From the NCBI GenBank assembly GCA_965204415.1, contig CBDBEL010000002.1, positions 62,001 through 126,000 on the forward strand: a stretch of 64,000 nt of DNA, given 5' to 3'. This DNA comes from Aldehydirespirator sp965204415. Its GTDB lineage: Bacteria > Actinomycetota > Acidimicrobiia > Acidimicrobiales > Aldehydirespiratoraceae. A program made the position numbers and the translations under genes. The notes under the pieces were generated by a model, which saw only the letters and a list, made by a program, of their open reading frames with translations, was not told the origin of the DNA and did no database searches. This document shows, piece by piece, positions 49,871-58,467 of the stretch. Numbering within the stretch: position 1 is the first letter of the stretch; each line of letters starts with the position of its first letter.

Positions 49871-49886
49871 AATCAGTATACTCTAT
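49871..49886 (-). promoter_or_regulatory. Predicted operator B2
   Basis: On the minus strand AGTATACTGATT (core at 49871-49882) matches the consensus AGYAYACTGAWT. It lies between the divergent HbpS-like and amidohydrolase genes. AGTATACT is itself palindromic. Confidence 0.55.
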
Positions 49887-49921
49887 CCTCGTCAGCCAGC
49901 ACCGATCGGGAGGCGAACCCG

Positions 49922-51076
49922 GTGAAGAACGGTTACCGGATCATCGACACCGACACCCACGTCGGCCCCAACCTCGAGACCCTGGAGATCTACGCGTCGC
50001 CCCTGTTGAGAGAGCGCTGGGGCGAGCTGGACCAGTACAAGCAGCCGGTCACGCTGGGCGGTCATTTCCTGAGCATCAGCCCCATGAAGTACGACCGGGC
50101 GCTGGGCACCCCGCATCGAGGAGAGAAGGCCACCAAGGGCGGCGAGAGCCCGCTGAAGCGAAGCGTCAGCAAGACCTTCAAGACGCCGCCCGCGCCCGAC
50201 GTGAGCAACCTCAACAGCACCGGACGCCTAGCCGACATGGACATCGAGGGCGTCGACGTCCATGTCATCATTCCGGGCACGTTCGCCAACGCGGCCACCG
50301 CTCTCGACGCGGAGCTGGCCACCGAGCTCTACGGGGCCTATCACCGCTACGTGGCCGAGTACTGCTCGGTCGACACCGACCGGCTCAAGGCCACCATCCT
50401 GCTGCCGGCCCGCGATCCGCAGGCCTCTGCCGAGATCGTGGCCACGCTGGGCCCCGAGCCGTGGGTCGGTGCGGCCAGTGCCATCCTTCCCGAGGAGGTG
50501 CCCGTCGACGACCCCGAACTGGACCCGATCTGGGCCGCGCTCGACGAGCACGACCTGCCCCTGCTGCACCACTCGTTCTTCTACGAGCCTCCCTACTTTC
50601 CCGGTTATCGCGACATCTGGGGCAACGTGGTGGTGGCCCGGGCCGCGGCCCACCCCTGGGGAGCGGCCCGGCTGCTCGGCTACATGACCCTCAGCGGCAT
50701 GTTCGACCGCTTCCCGCGGCTGCGCATCGGCTTCTCCGAGTGCAGCGCAGGCTGGCTGCCGGCCTGGCTGATACGGCTGCAGGGCCAGGCCGACTACATG
50801 GCCAACGCGTTGCCCGAGCGCGAGATGACACCGGTGGAGTACGCCCAGGCCGGTCACATCTACTGCGGAATCGAGCTCTACGAGGGCGCCGCGCTGGCCG
50901 CGAGCATCAATGAGATCCTCGGCGACGGCGTCTTGATGTTCTCGTCGGACTATCCCCACAACCAGGCGGAGTTCCCCCGCTCGCCCGACATCGCGCTGGG
51001 GTGGGAGGACCGTCTCGGGCGCGATGTCATGACCAAGTTGATGTCCACCAACGCCGAGCGGTACCTGCGGCTGTGA
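49922..51076 (+). CDS. Amidohydrolase family protein (Amidohydro_2)
   Basis: A 384-residue TIM-barrel metalloenzyme. The N-terminal metal site is IIDTDTHVGP (DxH). PLLHHSFFYEPP carries the middle His, and the C-terminal SSDYPHNQAEFPRS supplies the metal Asp. It is distinct from the 47358 enzyme (different insertions near residues 60-85), so the pair probably performs successive or parallel steps. GTG 49922 is preceded by GGGAGG at good spacing. It is followed by a GGT-family gene on the same strand. Confidence 0.93.
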   Translation: MKNGYRIIDTDTHVGPNLETLEIYASPLLRERWGELDQYKQPVTLGGHFLSISPMKYDRALGTPHRGEKATKGGESPLKRSVSKTFKTPPAPDVSNLNSTGRLADMDIEGVDVHVIIPGTFANAATALDAELATELYGAYHRYVAEYCSVDTDRLKATILLPARDPQASAEIVATLGPEPWVGAASAILPEEVPVDDPELDPIWAALDEHDLPLLHHSFFYEPPYFPGYRDIWGNVVVARAAAHPWGAARLLGYMTLSGMFDRFPRLRIGFSECSAGWLPAWLIRLQGQADYMANALPEREMTPVEYAQAGHIYCGIELYEGAALAASINEILGDGVLMFSSDYPHNQAEFPRSPDIALGWEDRLGRDVMTKLMSTNAERYLRL

Positions 51077-51112
51077 CCGCGGCCGAGACCTGCAGCTGAG
51101 AGGATCCCTCCG

Positions 51113-52522
51113 GTGACCGCTGCGGTGGCCACCTCCGATCCCCGGGCGACGGGGGCGGCCGTCGAAGTGCTCTCCGGCGGCGGCAACGCCGTGGACGCCG
51201 CGGTGACCGCTTGCTTCGTGCTGTACGTCGTCGAGCCGCAGTCCTGTGGCGTCGGCGGGGACGGGTTCATGTTCGTGCACGACGGCAAGGGGGCGCCGGT
51301 CGCCCTCGACGGCTCCGGTGCCGTCCCGCTGGAGTTGACCATTGAGGGGCTGCGGGAATCGGGCCACGACGCCGTGCCGGCCCGGGGCGGGGCCTCGGTC
51401 ACCCCGCCGGGCGCGGTGGCGCTGCTGGAGACGGCGTTGGCGGAGCACGGCACCATCAGGCTGGCCGACGCGGTGGCGCCGGCCCGGGCGTACGCCGCCT
51501 CCGGCTTCGAGGTGCGTCCAACGCTGGCTTCCACCGCGGCCCGCAGCGGGGCGTCGCTGGTGTCCGACCCAGTGTTGGGCTCCCTCTACGTACCCGGGGG
51601 CACACCGGTGGCCGAAGGCTCGACGGTCCGCAACCCGCGGCTGGCCGAATGCCTCGACGTGATCGCGTCTGAAGGCGGTCGGGCCGTGCTCGGCGGCCCG
51701 ATCGGGGCGGCCATCGTGGAGCGGGTTCGCCAGGACGGGGGCTTCCTGTCGGAGGTCGACATGGCCCGGCACCGCACCATGCCAGCGGAGCCCGGTGCCG
51801 TCGACTTCGCGGGGCACATGGTGTGGCAGATGCCGCAGCCGACTCAGGGACCCAGCGTGCTCGGCGCGCTGGAGCGCCTGGAGCCGGCGACTCCCGTCGA
51901 CTGGGAGTCGGTGCTGGGCGCGACCTCCGAAGGGATGCGGGCCGCGGGCTTCGACCCGGCGGCCATTGTCGTGGGCCGGCCGCAGAGGGCCACCGGCGAC
52001 ACGACCTTCCTCGCCGTTGTCGACCACGGCGGGACGGCGGTGTCGCTGATCACCTCGGTGTTCGGCGACTTCGGCGCCCACCTGGGTGTGGATGAGATCG
52101 GCGGACCCATCCACAACCGGGCCACCACTCTGCGGATGCTGGGTCTGGAACCGCAGCCGGGAGCGAAGCCGCCCCACACCACCATCCCCGGACTGGTGAC
52201 CCGCGACGGCCGTCTCCGCTGCGTTCTGGGCGTGGCCGGCGGGATCATGCAGCCCCAGGCCCAGGTGCAGTTGATAGTCCGCATGATCGTGGAGGGGCTG
52301 GGCCCCCAGGAAGCGGTCGACCGGCCCCGCTTCAAGGTGTGCTTCGGAGGGGATCTGGCATTGGAGCCCGGTCACGAACTCGCCGGAGCGCATCCGGCTG
52401 CGTTGTCCCGCTCGCCCGGCCCGGAGGGGTTCGGGGCCGCGCAGGTGGTGGGCTGGCACCAGGGCCGCCTGGAAGCCGCGGCAGACGCCCGCCGGGGCGG
52501 CTCGGCCACAGTGCTGGACTGA
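51113..52522 (+). CDS. Gamma-glutamyltransferase family hydrolase
   Basis: A 469-residue Ntn-hydrolase of the GGT family, shorter than typical GGTs (about 540-580). N-terminal GGNAVDAAVTACFVLYVVEPQSCGVGGDGFM is diagnostic. Autocleavage would occur before the Thr of ATGDTTFLAVVDHGG, and the C-terminal VAGGIMQPQAQVQLIVRMI is typical. No signal peptide is seen, so a cytosolic amidase or cyclic-imide role is possible rather than glutathione breakdown. GTG 51113 follows AGAGGA. It is co-directional with the amidohydrolase. Confidence 0.92.
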   Translation: MTAAVATSDPRATGAAVEVLSGGGNAVDAAVTACFVLYVVEPQSCGVGGDGFMFVHDGKGAPVALDGSGAVPLELTIEGLRESGHDAVPARGGASVTPPGAVALLETALAEHGTIRLADAVAPARAYAASGFEVRPTLASTAARSGASLVSDPVLGSLYVPGGTPVAEGSTVRNPRLAECLDVIASEGGRAVLGGPIGAAIVERVRQDGGFLSEVDMARHRTMPAEPGAVDFAGHMVWQMPQPTQGPSVLGALERLEPATPVDWESVLGATSEGMRAAGFDPAAIVVGRPQRATGDTTFLAVVDHGGTAVSLITSVFGDFGAHLGVDEIGGPIHNRATTLRMLGLEPQPGAKPPHTTIPGLVTRDGRLRCVLGVAGGIMQPQAQVQLIVRMIVEGLGPQEAVDRPRFKVCFGGDLALEPGHELAGAHPAALSRSPGPEGFGAAQVVGWHQGRLEAAADARRGGSATVLD

Positions 52523-52535
52523 ACGCGGCCCGCTC

Positions 52536-53783
52536 TCAGTCGCCGGCGACGGTTCCGCTGGTGAACAGCCCCGCTATCCGGGACTCGTCATAGCCGATCT
52601 CGGTGAGGATCTCAGTGGTGTGGGCGCCGAACGCGGGGGCGGGACGCCGGACGGCGTAGGGCTGCTCATCGACGATCGCCGGTTCGCCGACATAGGTGAA
52701 GGGTCCGGCGATCGGATGGTGGCCCTCGACCAGTATCTGGCGCGCCGCCATCTGCGGGTCGTCCCTGAGGCTGGACACCCCCTGGTGGGCGGGGCCGATC
52801 GGCACCCGCTCGCGAATCGCCAGGTCCACCCACTCGCGCTGGGTCCGGGTCTCGAAGACAGCCTGGAGCTCGCGGCGCAACTCGTCGGCGTCCCTCGCGA
52901 AGTCGACCGCGCCCTGCTCCACGTGCCGGTCGACGAGGTCGTCGCGTCCCACGAGCCGGCAGAAGCGCTCCCAGAACTTGGGCTCTATGCAGCAGAACAG
53001 CACGAACCGCTCGTCGGAGGTCCGGTAGTACTGGTACTTGGCCCCGGTCAGCGGCTCCGCGCCGGGGTCCTTGAGACCGGTGTGGTCGGTGATCCGGTCG
53101 TAGTTGAGGCCGTAGACCGCGCCGATCCAGCCCTGGGCCACCACCGCGTCGGCTGCGGAGACGTCCAGGAAGCATCCCTCGCCGGTGACCCGGCGCCGGT
53201 ACAGGGCCGCAGCCACTCGCAGTGCGGCGTGCACGGCGCCGGCCGCGGTTCCGTCGCCCCCGATGGAGGTCCCCCACATCAGCTCACGGTTCTCGGCGGG
53301 CCGCACGAAGCCGTCGTCGCCGGTGGCGAGGGTCACCGCGGCCGCGCCCGCGTTCATCATCTGGCCGTGGGTGGGCATCCGGGCATACGGTCCGACCGAG
53401 CCGAAGCCGGTGTACTGGCAGTAGACGATGTCGGGCTTGCGGCTGCGCTGCTGCTCGTAGCCGATGCCCAGCCGGTCGGCGGCCCCGGCAGTGAAGCCGT
53501 CGACGAACACGTCGGCGCCCTCGAGGAGATCCCACAGCACTTCCCGACCCTCGTCGCTGCTGAGGTCGAGGGCGATGCTCCGCTTGTTCTTGTTGACCTG
53601 CACATGGGCCGGGCTGTGCCGCGGCTCGATCTGCCCGAGGATGTCGCGCAGATAGTCGCCTGCCGGGGGTGCCTCGACCTTGATCACGTCGGCCCCCAGG
53701 TCGCCGAGCAGCATGCCGAGAGTGTCGCCGTTGAGCAGCACCGCGGACTCGATCACCCGCACACCGCTCAGCAGATCACTCAC
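52536..53783 (-). CDS. CoA transferase family III (CaiB/BaiF)
   Basis: A 415-residue class III CoA transferase. LSGVRVIE, LGDLGADVIKVEAPPAGDYLRD and NKNKRSIALDLSSDEGREVL are family signatures. The catalytic Asp lies in EGCFLDVSAADAV (about residue 185). It moves CoA from a donor such as succinyl-CoA to a pathway acid. GTG 53783 lies five bases from the aldehyde dehydrogenase stop. It is the last gene of the SDR-aldehyde dehydrogenase-CoA transferase operon that starts at operator B3, giving an alcohol to aldehyde to acid to CoA-ester sequence. Confidence 0.92.
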   Translation of the reverse strand: MSDLLSGVRVIESAVLLNGDTLGMLLGDLGADVIKVEAPPAGDYLRDILGQIEPRHSPAHVQVNKNKRSIALDLSSDEGREVLWDLLEGADVFVDGFTAGAADRLGIGYEQQRSRKPDIVYCQYTGFGSVGPYARMPTHGQMMNAGAAAVTLATGDDGFVRPAENRELMWGTSIGGDGTAAGAVHAALRVAAALYRRRVTGEGCFLDVSAADAVVAQGWIGAVYGLNYDRITDHTGLKDPGAEPLTGAKYQYYRTSDERFVLFCCIEPKFWERFCRLVGRDDLVDRHVEQGAVDFARDADELRRELQAVFETRTQREWVDLAIRERVPIGPAHQGVSSLRDDPQMAARQILVEGHHPIAGPFTYVGEPAIVDEQPYAVRRPAPAFGAHTTEILTEIGYDESRIAGLFTSGTVAGD

Positions 53784-53788
53784 CTCCG

Positions 53789-55279
53789 CTAGCTCCCCAT
53801 CCGCTCGGTCTCCAGGTCGACGTAGACGTTCTTGGGTCTCAGGAACTCCTCCACCCCGGCCAGCCCGCCCTCCCGCCCGTAACCGCTCTGCTTGACCCCT
53901 CCGAACGGAGCGCTGGGCGGCATCGGCGCGAAGGCGTTGACGCCGACCGATCCGGCCTGCAGCCGGCCGGCCACCCGGTGGGCCCGGGCGACGTCTCGGG
54001 TGAACACCAGGCCGCCGAGGCCGTAGGGGCTGTCGTTGGCGATGCTCAGGGCACCGGCCTCGTCCTCGAAGCGAACCAGGCTCAGCACCGGGCCGAAGAT
54101 CTCGGTGCGGGCGATGGGCGAGGAGTTGTCGACGTCTCCGAACACGGTCGGCTCCACGAAGAACCCTTCCGCCAGATCGCCTCCCAGCCGCCGGCCGCCG
54201 GTGAGCAGGCGCCCGTCGCCCCGGGACGCGGCGGCCTCCACCTCCCCCACGATGCGCTCGCAGGCCGCCTCGGTGATGACCGGGCCGGTATGCACTCCGT
54301 CGTCGAAGGGGCGGCCCACCACCAGCGACGAGGCCATGTCCACCACCCGCTGCTCCACCTCGGGGTAGACGGTGTCCTGGACCACCAGCCGGGTCGGCAG
54401 CACGCAGCCCTGGCCGCTCATTCCGGCCAGAGCCAATCCGGCGGTGGTGGTCACCGCGTTGTCGAGATCGGCGTCCTCGAAGACGATGCTGGCCGACTTG
54501 CCCCCCAGCTCCAGGATGACCGGCGTGAGGTTGGTCGCCGCTCCCCGCAGCACCTCGCGTGCGGTGGCGCCTCCACCGGTGAAGCTGATCTTGTCGACGC
54601 CGGGGTGGGCCACCAGCGCCGAGCCGGCCGCGGCTGGGCCGGGCACCACGTTCAGCGCGCCCGGGGGCAGGCCCGCAGCCAGGCCCAGCTCGCCGAAGCG
54701 CAGCAGCGACAGCACGGCCAGCTCCGAGGGCTTGACCACCACGGTGTTGCCGGCCACCAGCGCCGGGATGGCCTTCATGGCGGCCGAGACGACCCCCCCG
54801 TTCCATGGGGTGATGGCCGCGACCGTTCCGTACGGCTCGGGCACGGTGTAGTCCAGTGCCCGGCCCGGGTGCACCGGGATGGTGGAGCCCTCGAGCTTGT
54901 CGACCCAGCCCGCGAAGTAGCGCATGTACTCCACGGCCATGTTGGCTCCCCGCCGCTGCTTCATGGGGGCGCCCAACTCGAGGGACCGCAGGATCGACAT
55001 CTCGGTGTGGCAGTCGTCCAGCAACTGCGCGAATCGCAGGACCACGTCCCGGCGCTGGCCCGGGGACAGCCCGAGCCACGCATCCTGTGCGTCCCGGGCG
55101 GACCGGACCGCCGAGTCGATCTCGGCCGGTCCGGCCAGCGCGACGGTGGCCAGCGGGCGCCCGGTGGAGGGGTCGAGCTGCTCGCGGGCGCCGGCGGTGG
55201 TGTGGCGGACCCGGTCGTCGCCGACCAGCAGGTCGCCGCTGGGAACCGTCTTCAGGCGGTCGGCTTCGGAGGTCGGCAT
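53789..55279 (-). CDS. Aldehyde dehydrogenase
   Basis: A 496-residue NAD(P)-dependent aldehyde dehydrogenase. The cofactor segment AITPWNGGV and VKPSELAVLSL, the glycine motif SFTGGGATAREV, the general base Glu in ILELGGKSASIVF and the nucleophile Cys in SGQGCVLPTRL are all present. The C-terminal FGGVKQSGYGREGGLAGVEEF is typical of betaine/retinal-type enzymes. It is middle gene of the operon with the SDR and CoA transferase; the intergenic gap to the SDR is two bases. Confidence 0.95.
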   Translation of the reverse strand: MPTSEADRLKTVPSGDLLVGDDRVRHTTAGAREQLDPSTGRPLATVALAGPAEIDSAVRSARDAQDAWLGLSPGQRRDVVLRFAQLLDDCHTEMSILRSLELGAPMKQRRGANMAVEYMRYFAGWVDKLEGSTIPVHPGRALDYTVPEPYGTVAAITPWNGGVVSAAMKAIPALVAGNTVVVKPSELAVLSLLRFGELGLAAGLPPGALNVVPGPAAAGSALVAHPGVDKISFTGGGATAREVLRGAATNLTPVILELGGKSASIVFEDADLDNAVTTTAGLALAGMSGQGCVLPTRLVVQDTVYPEVEQRVVDMASSLVVGRPFDDGVHTGPVITEAACERIVGEVEAAASRGDGRLLTGGRRLGGDLAEGFFVEPTVFGDVDNSSPIARTEIFGPVLSLVRFEDEAGALSIANDSPYGLGGLVFTRDVARAHRVAGRLQAGSVGVNAFAPMPPSAPFGGVKQSGYGREGGLAGVEEFLRPKNVYVDLETERMGS

Positions 55280-55281
55280 GT

Positions 55282-55992
55282 TCAGGTGAGGGCGAAGCCG
55301 CCGTCGACGCGCAGCGTCGTGCCGGTGGTGTAGGTGTTGGTCAGCAGGAACATTACGGCGTGAGCGATCTCGGCCGGATCACCGATGCGGCCCAGCGGGA
55401 TGGCTGCAGTCAACCGCTCGACGGCTGCCTCGTCCCCGAGGGCCCGTCGAAGGACGTCGGTGCCGAAGGCACCCGGGCAGATCGCGTTCACCCGGAGGGG
55501 CGCCAGCTCGACAGCCATGGCCCGGCAGAACGACTCGAGCGCGGCGGTGGCCACCGCTCCGGCGGAACGGCCCGGCCTGGGCCTCAGCGCGGACAGGCCC
55601 GAGCAGAACACGAACGAGCCGTCCGGCGGCATCCTGGGAGCAGCGACGGCGCAGGCGTTGCGAGCGGCCCAGACCCGGGCATCGAACGCCGAGGAGAACA
55701 TGTCGTGGTCGGCCTCGGCGAGCGGGGCGGCGGGCTGGTCGCCGGTGAACGAGACCACATGGTCGATGGCGTCGAGCCCCTCGGCGAAGGTGGCCAGGGC
55801 ATCGGCGTCCTGAGCGTCGAGCACCCCGCAGACCGTGCCCTCGCCGACAGCCCGGCGGGCGCTGTCAGCCTTGGCCGGGTCCCGCCCGACGATGGCCACA
55901 CCGGCTCCGGCGCGGCGTGCCGCCAGAGCCGTCTCCAGCCCCATCCCCGACGTCCCCCCGAGAATCAGAACCGACCTGCCCTCCAGGCTCAT
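55282..55992 (-). CDS. SDR-fold protein lacking the YxxxK pair
   Basis: A 236-residue SDR. The cofactor loop GGTSGMGLETALAARR is intact, but the catalytic region reads FCSGLSALRPRPGRSAGAVATAALESF: aligned to ordinary SDRs, Tyr is Gly and Lys is Thr, while the Ser remains. The C-terminus (RVDGGFALT) is ordinary. A related SDR subgroup without the Tyr/Lys pair is known to me, so it may be a natural variant with different chemistry or a cofactor-binding scaffold. It heads the aldehyde dehydrogenase-CoA transferase operon. Confidence 0.88.
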   Translation of the reverse strand: MSLEGRSVLILGGTSGMGLETALAARRAGAGVAIVGRDPAKADSARRAVGEGTVCGVLDAQDADALATFAEGLDAIDHVVSFTGDQPAAPLAEADHDMFSSAFDARVWAARNACAVAAPRMPPDGSFVFCSGLSALRPRPGRSAGAVATAALESFCRAMAVELAPLRVNAICPGAFGTDVLRRALGDEAAVERLTAAIPLGRIGDPAEIAHAVMFLLTNTYTTGTTLRVDGGFALT

Positions 55993-56048
55993 ACCGCCAT
56001 CCCGGCAATCTCGGCCAGGCCCCGCCGACTCAGTGACACAAATCCATC

Positions 56049-56066
56049 CTAATCAGTGTGCTAAAT
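56049..56066 (-). promoter_or_regulatory. Predicted operator B3
   Basis: On the minus strand AGCACACTGATT (56051-56062) matches AGYAYACTGAWT. It lies between the SDR operon and the carboxymuconolactone-decarboxylase-like gene, only a few bases before the latter's start. Confidence 0.5.
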
Positions 56067-56073
56067 ACTGCCC

Positions 56074-56673
56074 ATGACCCCGCCCGAGGGCGACGGAGCC
56101 GCGGCGGCACCGATCGAGCCCGTCGACGCCGACATCGACCACCCACTGCTCAACAAGGTGTTCGACGGGTTCCGCGATCGGGGTCGGGAGGTGCCGCTGC
56201 TGTACCGGATGCTCGGCAACGCTCCCGCCATGCTCGACGCCTGGGTGCAGATGGCGTGGCCTCTGCGTTCGGAGCCCGAAACGGATCGGGGACTGCGGGA
56301 GCTGTTGATCATGCGGACGGCGTTGCTGACCCGCTCGTCGTTCGAGTGGCAGGCCCACTGGCCGGCAGCGGTGCGAGCCGGCGTGACCGAAGCCCAACTC
56401 GAGGCACTCGGCGACTGCGAGGACTCCCCGGAGTTCTCCGCGGCCGAGCAGGCTGCGCTGGCCTGTGCCGGTGAGATCATCCTCGATGGCGGCGCCTCGC
56501 CCGGCTCAGTCGGCAGGCTGCGGGAGTTCTTCACCGCGGGCGAGTGCGTCGAGCTGATCCTCACCACTTCGTTCTATGTCTGCGTCTCCCGGACCTTGCG
56601 GAGTCTGGGGATCGAGGCCGACCCCGAGGCGGCTGCCGATGCGCTCGCCGTGTATTCGCGCCTGACGCGGTAG
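56074..56673 (+). CDS. Carboxymuconolactone decarboxylase-family protein
   Basis: A 199-residue helical protein of the CMD/AhpD superfamily, type associated with decarboxylases. RELLIMRTALLTRSSFEWQAHWPAAVRAGVTEAQLEALG is the core helix pair with the conserved Glu-x-x-x-His, but without the CxxC of AhpD, so peroxidase function is unlikely. The C-terminal TAGECVELILTTSFYVCVSRTLR is the second family motif. It has no operon partner on the plus strand. Operator B3 overlaps its promoter. Confidence 0.85.
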   Translation: MTPPEGDGAAAAPIEPVDADIDHPLLNKVFDGFRDRGREVPLLYRMLGNAPAMLDAWVQMAWPLRSEPETDRGLRELLIMRTALLTRSSFEWQAHWPAAVRAGVTEAQLEALGDCEDSPEFSAAEQAALACAGEIILDGGASPGSVGRLREFFTAGECVELILTTSFYVCVSRTLRSLGIEADPEAAADALAVYSRLTR

Positions 56674-56697
56674 CCCGCGGGGAGACAGCGCTCGCGG

Positions 56698-58338
56698 TCA
56701 GGTCCGTTCGGGACGGCGCTGGGGAAGGATCGTCATGGGGGCCATGGCGGTGAGGTCGATGTCGAGCAGCCACGGGCCGCCGGAGGCGATTGCCTCCGCG
56801 AAGGCCCGGCCGAACTCCTCGGGATCGGAGACTTCGGCCGAGCGCATCCCCATCGCCTCGGCCAGGGGTGCGAATCGGGGGGTGGCCAGGTCGACGCCGG
56901 TGCGGCGGCCCTCGACCACCATGTCCTGGATGAACCGCAGGATCCCGTAGCCGCGGTCGTTGAACACGCACACGACCAGCGGCAGGTCCTGCTGCACCGC
57001 GGTGGCAAGCTCTCCGAGGCTCAGCATGAGCCCGCCGTCGCCCTGGATGACCACGGTGGGCCGGCCGGAACCGACCGCGGCGCCGACGGCCAGGGGAACG
57101 CCGGGCCCGATGGCCATCGACACTGGACGCATCGCGCTGCGAGCCTGGCGCACGGGCAGCAAGCGATTGCCCCACTGGTAGGCCGACACGGTGGCGTCCT
57201 TGGCCACTATCGCACCGTCGGGAAGGATCTCGTCCATGGCGTCCATGATCGCCAGCAGGTCGGGGCCGAGTGCCTCCCGGCTGGCGGCCACGGTCTCGTC
57301 ACGGATCCTGATGCAGTCGGTGGCCCACGTCTGGTCGCGGGCCGCTTCGGTCACCGAGGCCAGCAGCGCCTCCAGGCCGAGCCGGGCGTCACCGACCAGC
57401 CCGACTTCGACGGGATGGATCAGCCCGATCATGGCAGCATCGGCGTCGAGGTGCACCAGCCGACCGGGGATTGTCAGCCACTTGTGGATGTTGTTGTTCT
57501 GCTGGAAGCGGGTCCCCACCGCCAGCACGACGTCGGCGCCGGCGATCACGGGGTCCATGGCCGCCAGATCGGTGTTGGGCCCAAGGCTCAGCGGGTGGTC
57601 CTCAGAGATCGAGCCGCGGCCCTCCACGGTGGTGAGCACCGGCGCGGCCAGACGCTCCGCCAAAGCTGTCAGCTGCTGGCTGGCGCCGGCCAGAACCACG
57701 CCACCCCCGGCGATGATCAACGGCCGGCCTGCGCGGCCCAGCAAGGCGGCCGCGGCGTCCACGAGGGCAGCCTCCGGCGTCTCCAGCCGGGGCGGGATGG
57801 CTGCCAGGTCGCCGACCTCGCCGCGGCTGTACTGCAGGTCGACCGGGATCTCCACCGCGGCGGGTCCCGGTCGTCCGGAGAGGGCCTCGGTGGCCGCGGC
57901 CAGCACGGCAGCGGCGATCTCGGCGTGTTGGGCCACGTGCTCGGACCGCTTGGTGACAGTGCGCAGCATGCTCAGCTGCAGGTCGGCTTGGTGGAGCGCG
58001 CTGCGGCCCCGGCCGTACTGGTCGGACTCCACCTGACCGGTGAGCATCAGCACCGGTGACGAGGCGTAGCTCGCCTCGTACAGCCCGCCCATGGCGTTGG
58101 CCGCGCCGGGTCCGGTGCTGGTCACGCACACTCCGAGACGGCCCGTGGCCCGGGCGAAGCCGTCGGCGGCGTGGACGGCGCCCTGCTCGTGGCGGCAGCC
58201 CACCAGCTCGATCCCCGACGTCTTCGAGACCGCATCGAGGATCGGGATGTTGTGAACGCTCACGATCCCGAAGACGGTGTCGACGCCGAGGGCACGGAGG
58301 GCCGCGACCGCGGCCTCTCCACCGGTCATGGTGGTCAT
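56698..58338 (-). CDS. Thiamine pyrophosphate-dependent enzyme (acetolactate-synthase family)
   Basis: A 546-residue ThDP enzyme of the AHAS/benzoylformate decarboxylase group. The catalytic Glu is in VGCRHEQGAVHAADG (about residue 50). The FAD-like middle domain and the ThDP-magnesium motif GDGGLMLSLGELATAVQQDLPLVVCVFNDRGYG are intact. GGAGG precedes ATG 58338. Without a regulatory subunit gene it is more likely a decarboxylase or carboligase of 2-keto acids in catabolism (for example oxalyl-CoA or benzoylformate type) than AHAS. It is upstream of acyl-CoA dehydrogenase genes on the same strand. Confidence 0.9.
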   Translation of the reverse strand: MTTMTGGEAAVAALRALGVDTVFGIVSVHNIPILDAVSKTSGIELVGCRHEQGAVHAADGFARATGRLGVCVTSTGPGAANAMGGLYEASYASSPVLMLTGQVESDQYGRGRSALHQADLQLSMLRTVTKRSEHVAQHAEIAAAVLAAATEALSGRPGPAAVEIPVDLQYSRGEVGDLAAIPPRLETPEAALVDAAAALLGRAGRPLIIAGGGVVLAGASQQLTALAERLAAPVLTTVEGRGSISEDHPLSLGPNTDLAAMDPVIAGADVVLAVGTRFQQNNNIHKWLTIPGRLVHLDADAAMIGLIHPVEVGLVGDARLGLEALLASVTEAARDQTWATDCIRIRDETVAASREALGPDLLAIMDAMDEILPDGAIVAKDATVSAYQWGNRLLPVRQARSAMRPVSMAIGPGVPLAVGAAVGSGRPTVVIQGDGGLMLSLGELATAVQQDLPLVVCVFNDRGYGILRFIQDMVVEGRRTGVDLATPRFAPLAEAMGMRSAEVSDPEEFGRAFAEAIASGGPWLLDIDLTAMAPMTILPQRRPERT

Positions 58339-58372
58339 TGGCTGCCTCCGGTTTCATGCCCCGCCCCAAGCG

Positions 58373-58467
58373 CGTGATTCCCGCTCTTGTTCGCTTCGCT
58401 CACGAGCCGCTCGGGCCACGGCCTCGCCCTCATGTAGCGGACTCGCTCTCGAACTCGCTCGGCCTCT
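58373..58467 (-). repeat. Dispersed repeat copy R4 (minus strand)
   Basis: Read on the minus strand it runs AGAGGCCGAGCGAG, then GAGGCCGTGGCCCGAGCGGC and AAGAGCGGGAA, with several substitutions from R1. It lies at the 3' end of the acyl-CoA dehydrogenase gene and encodes its last residues (ending PSEFESESAT). Confidence 0.85.

Noticed and set aside
56074..56673. AhpD-type peroxidase
   Set aside because: The CxxC active-site pair is absent.
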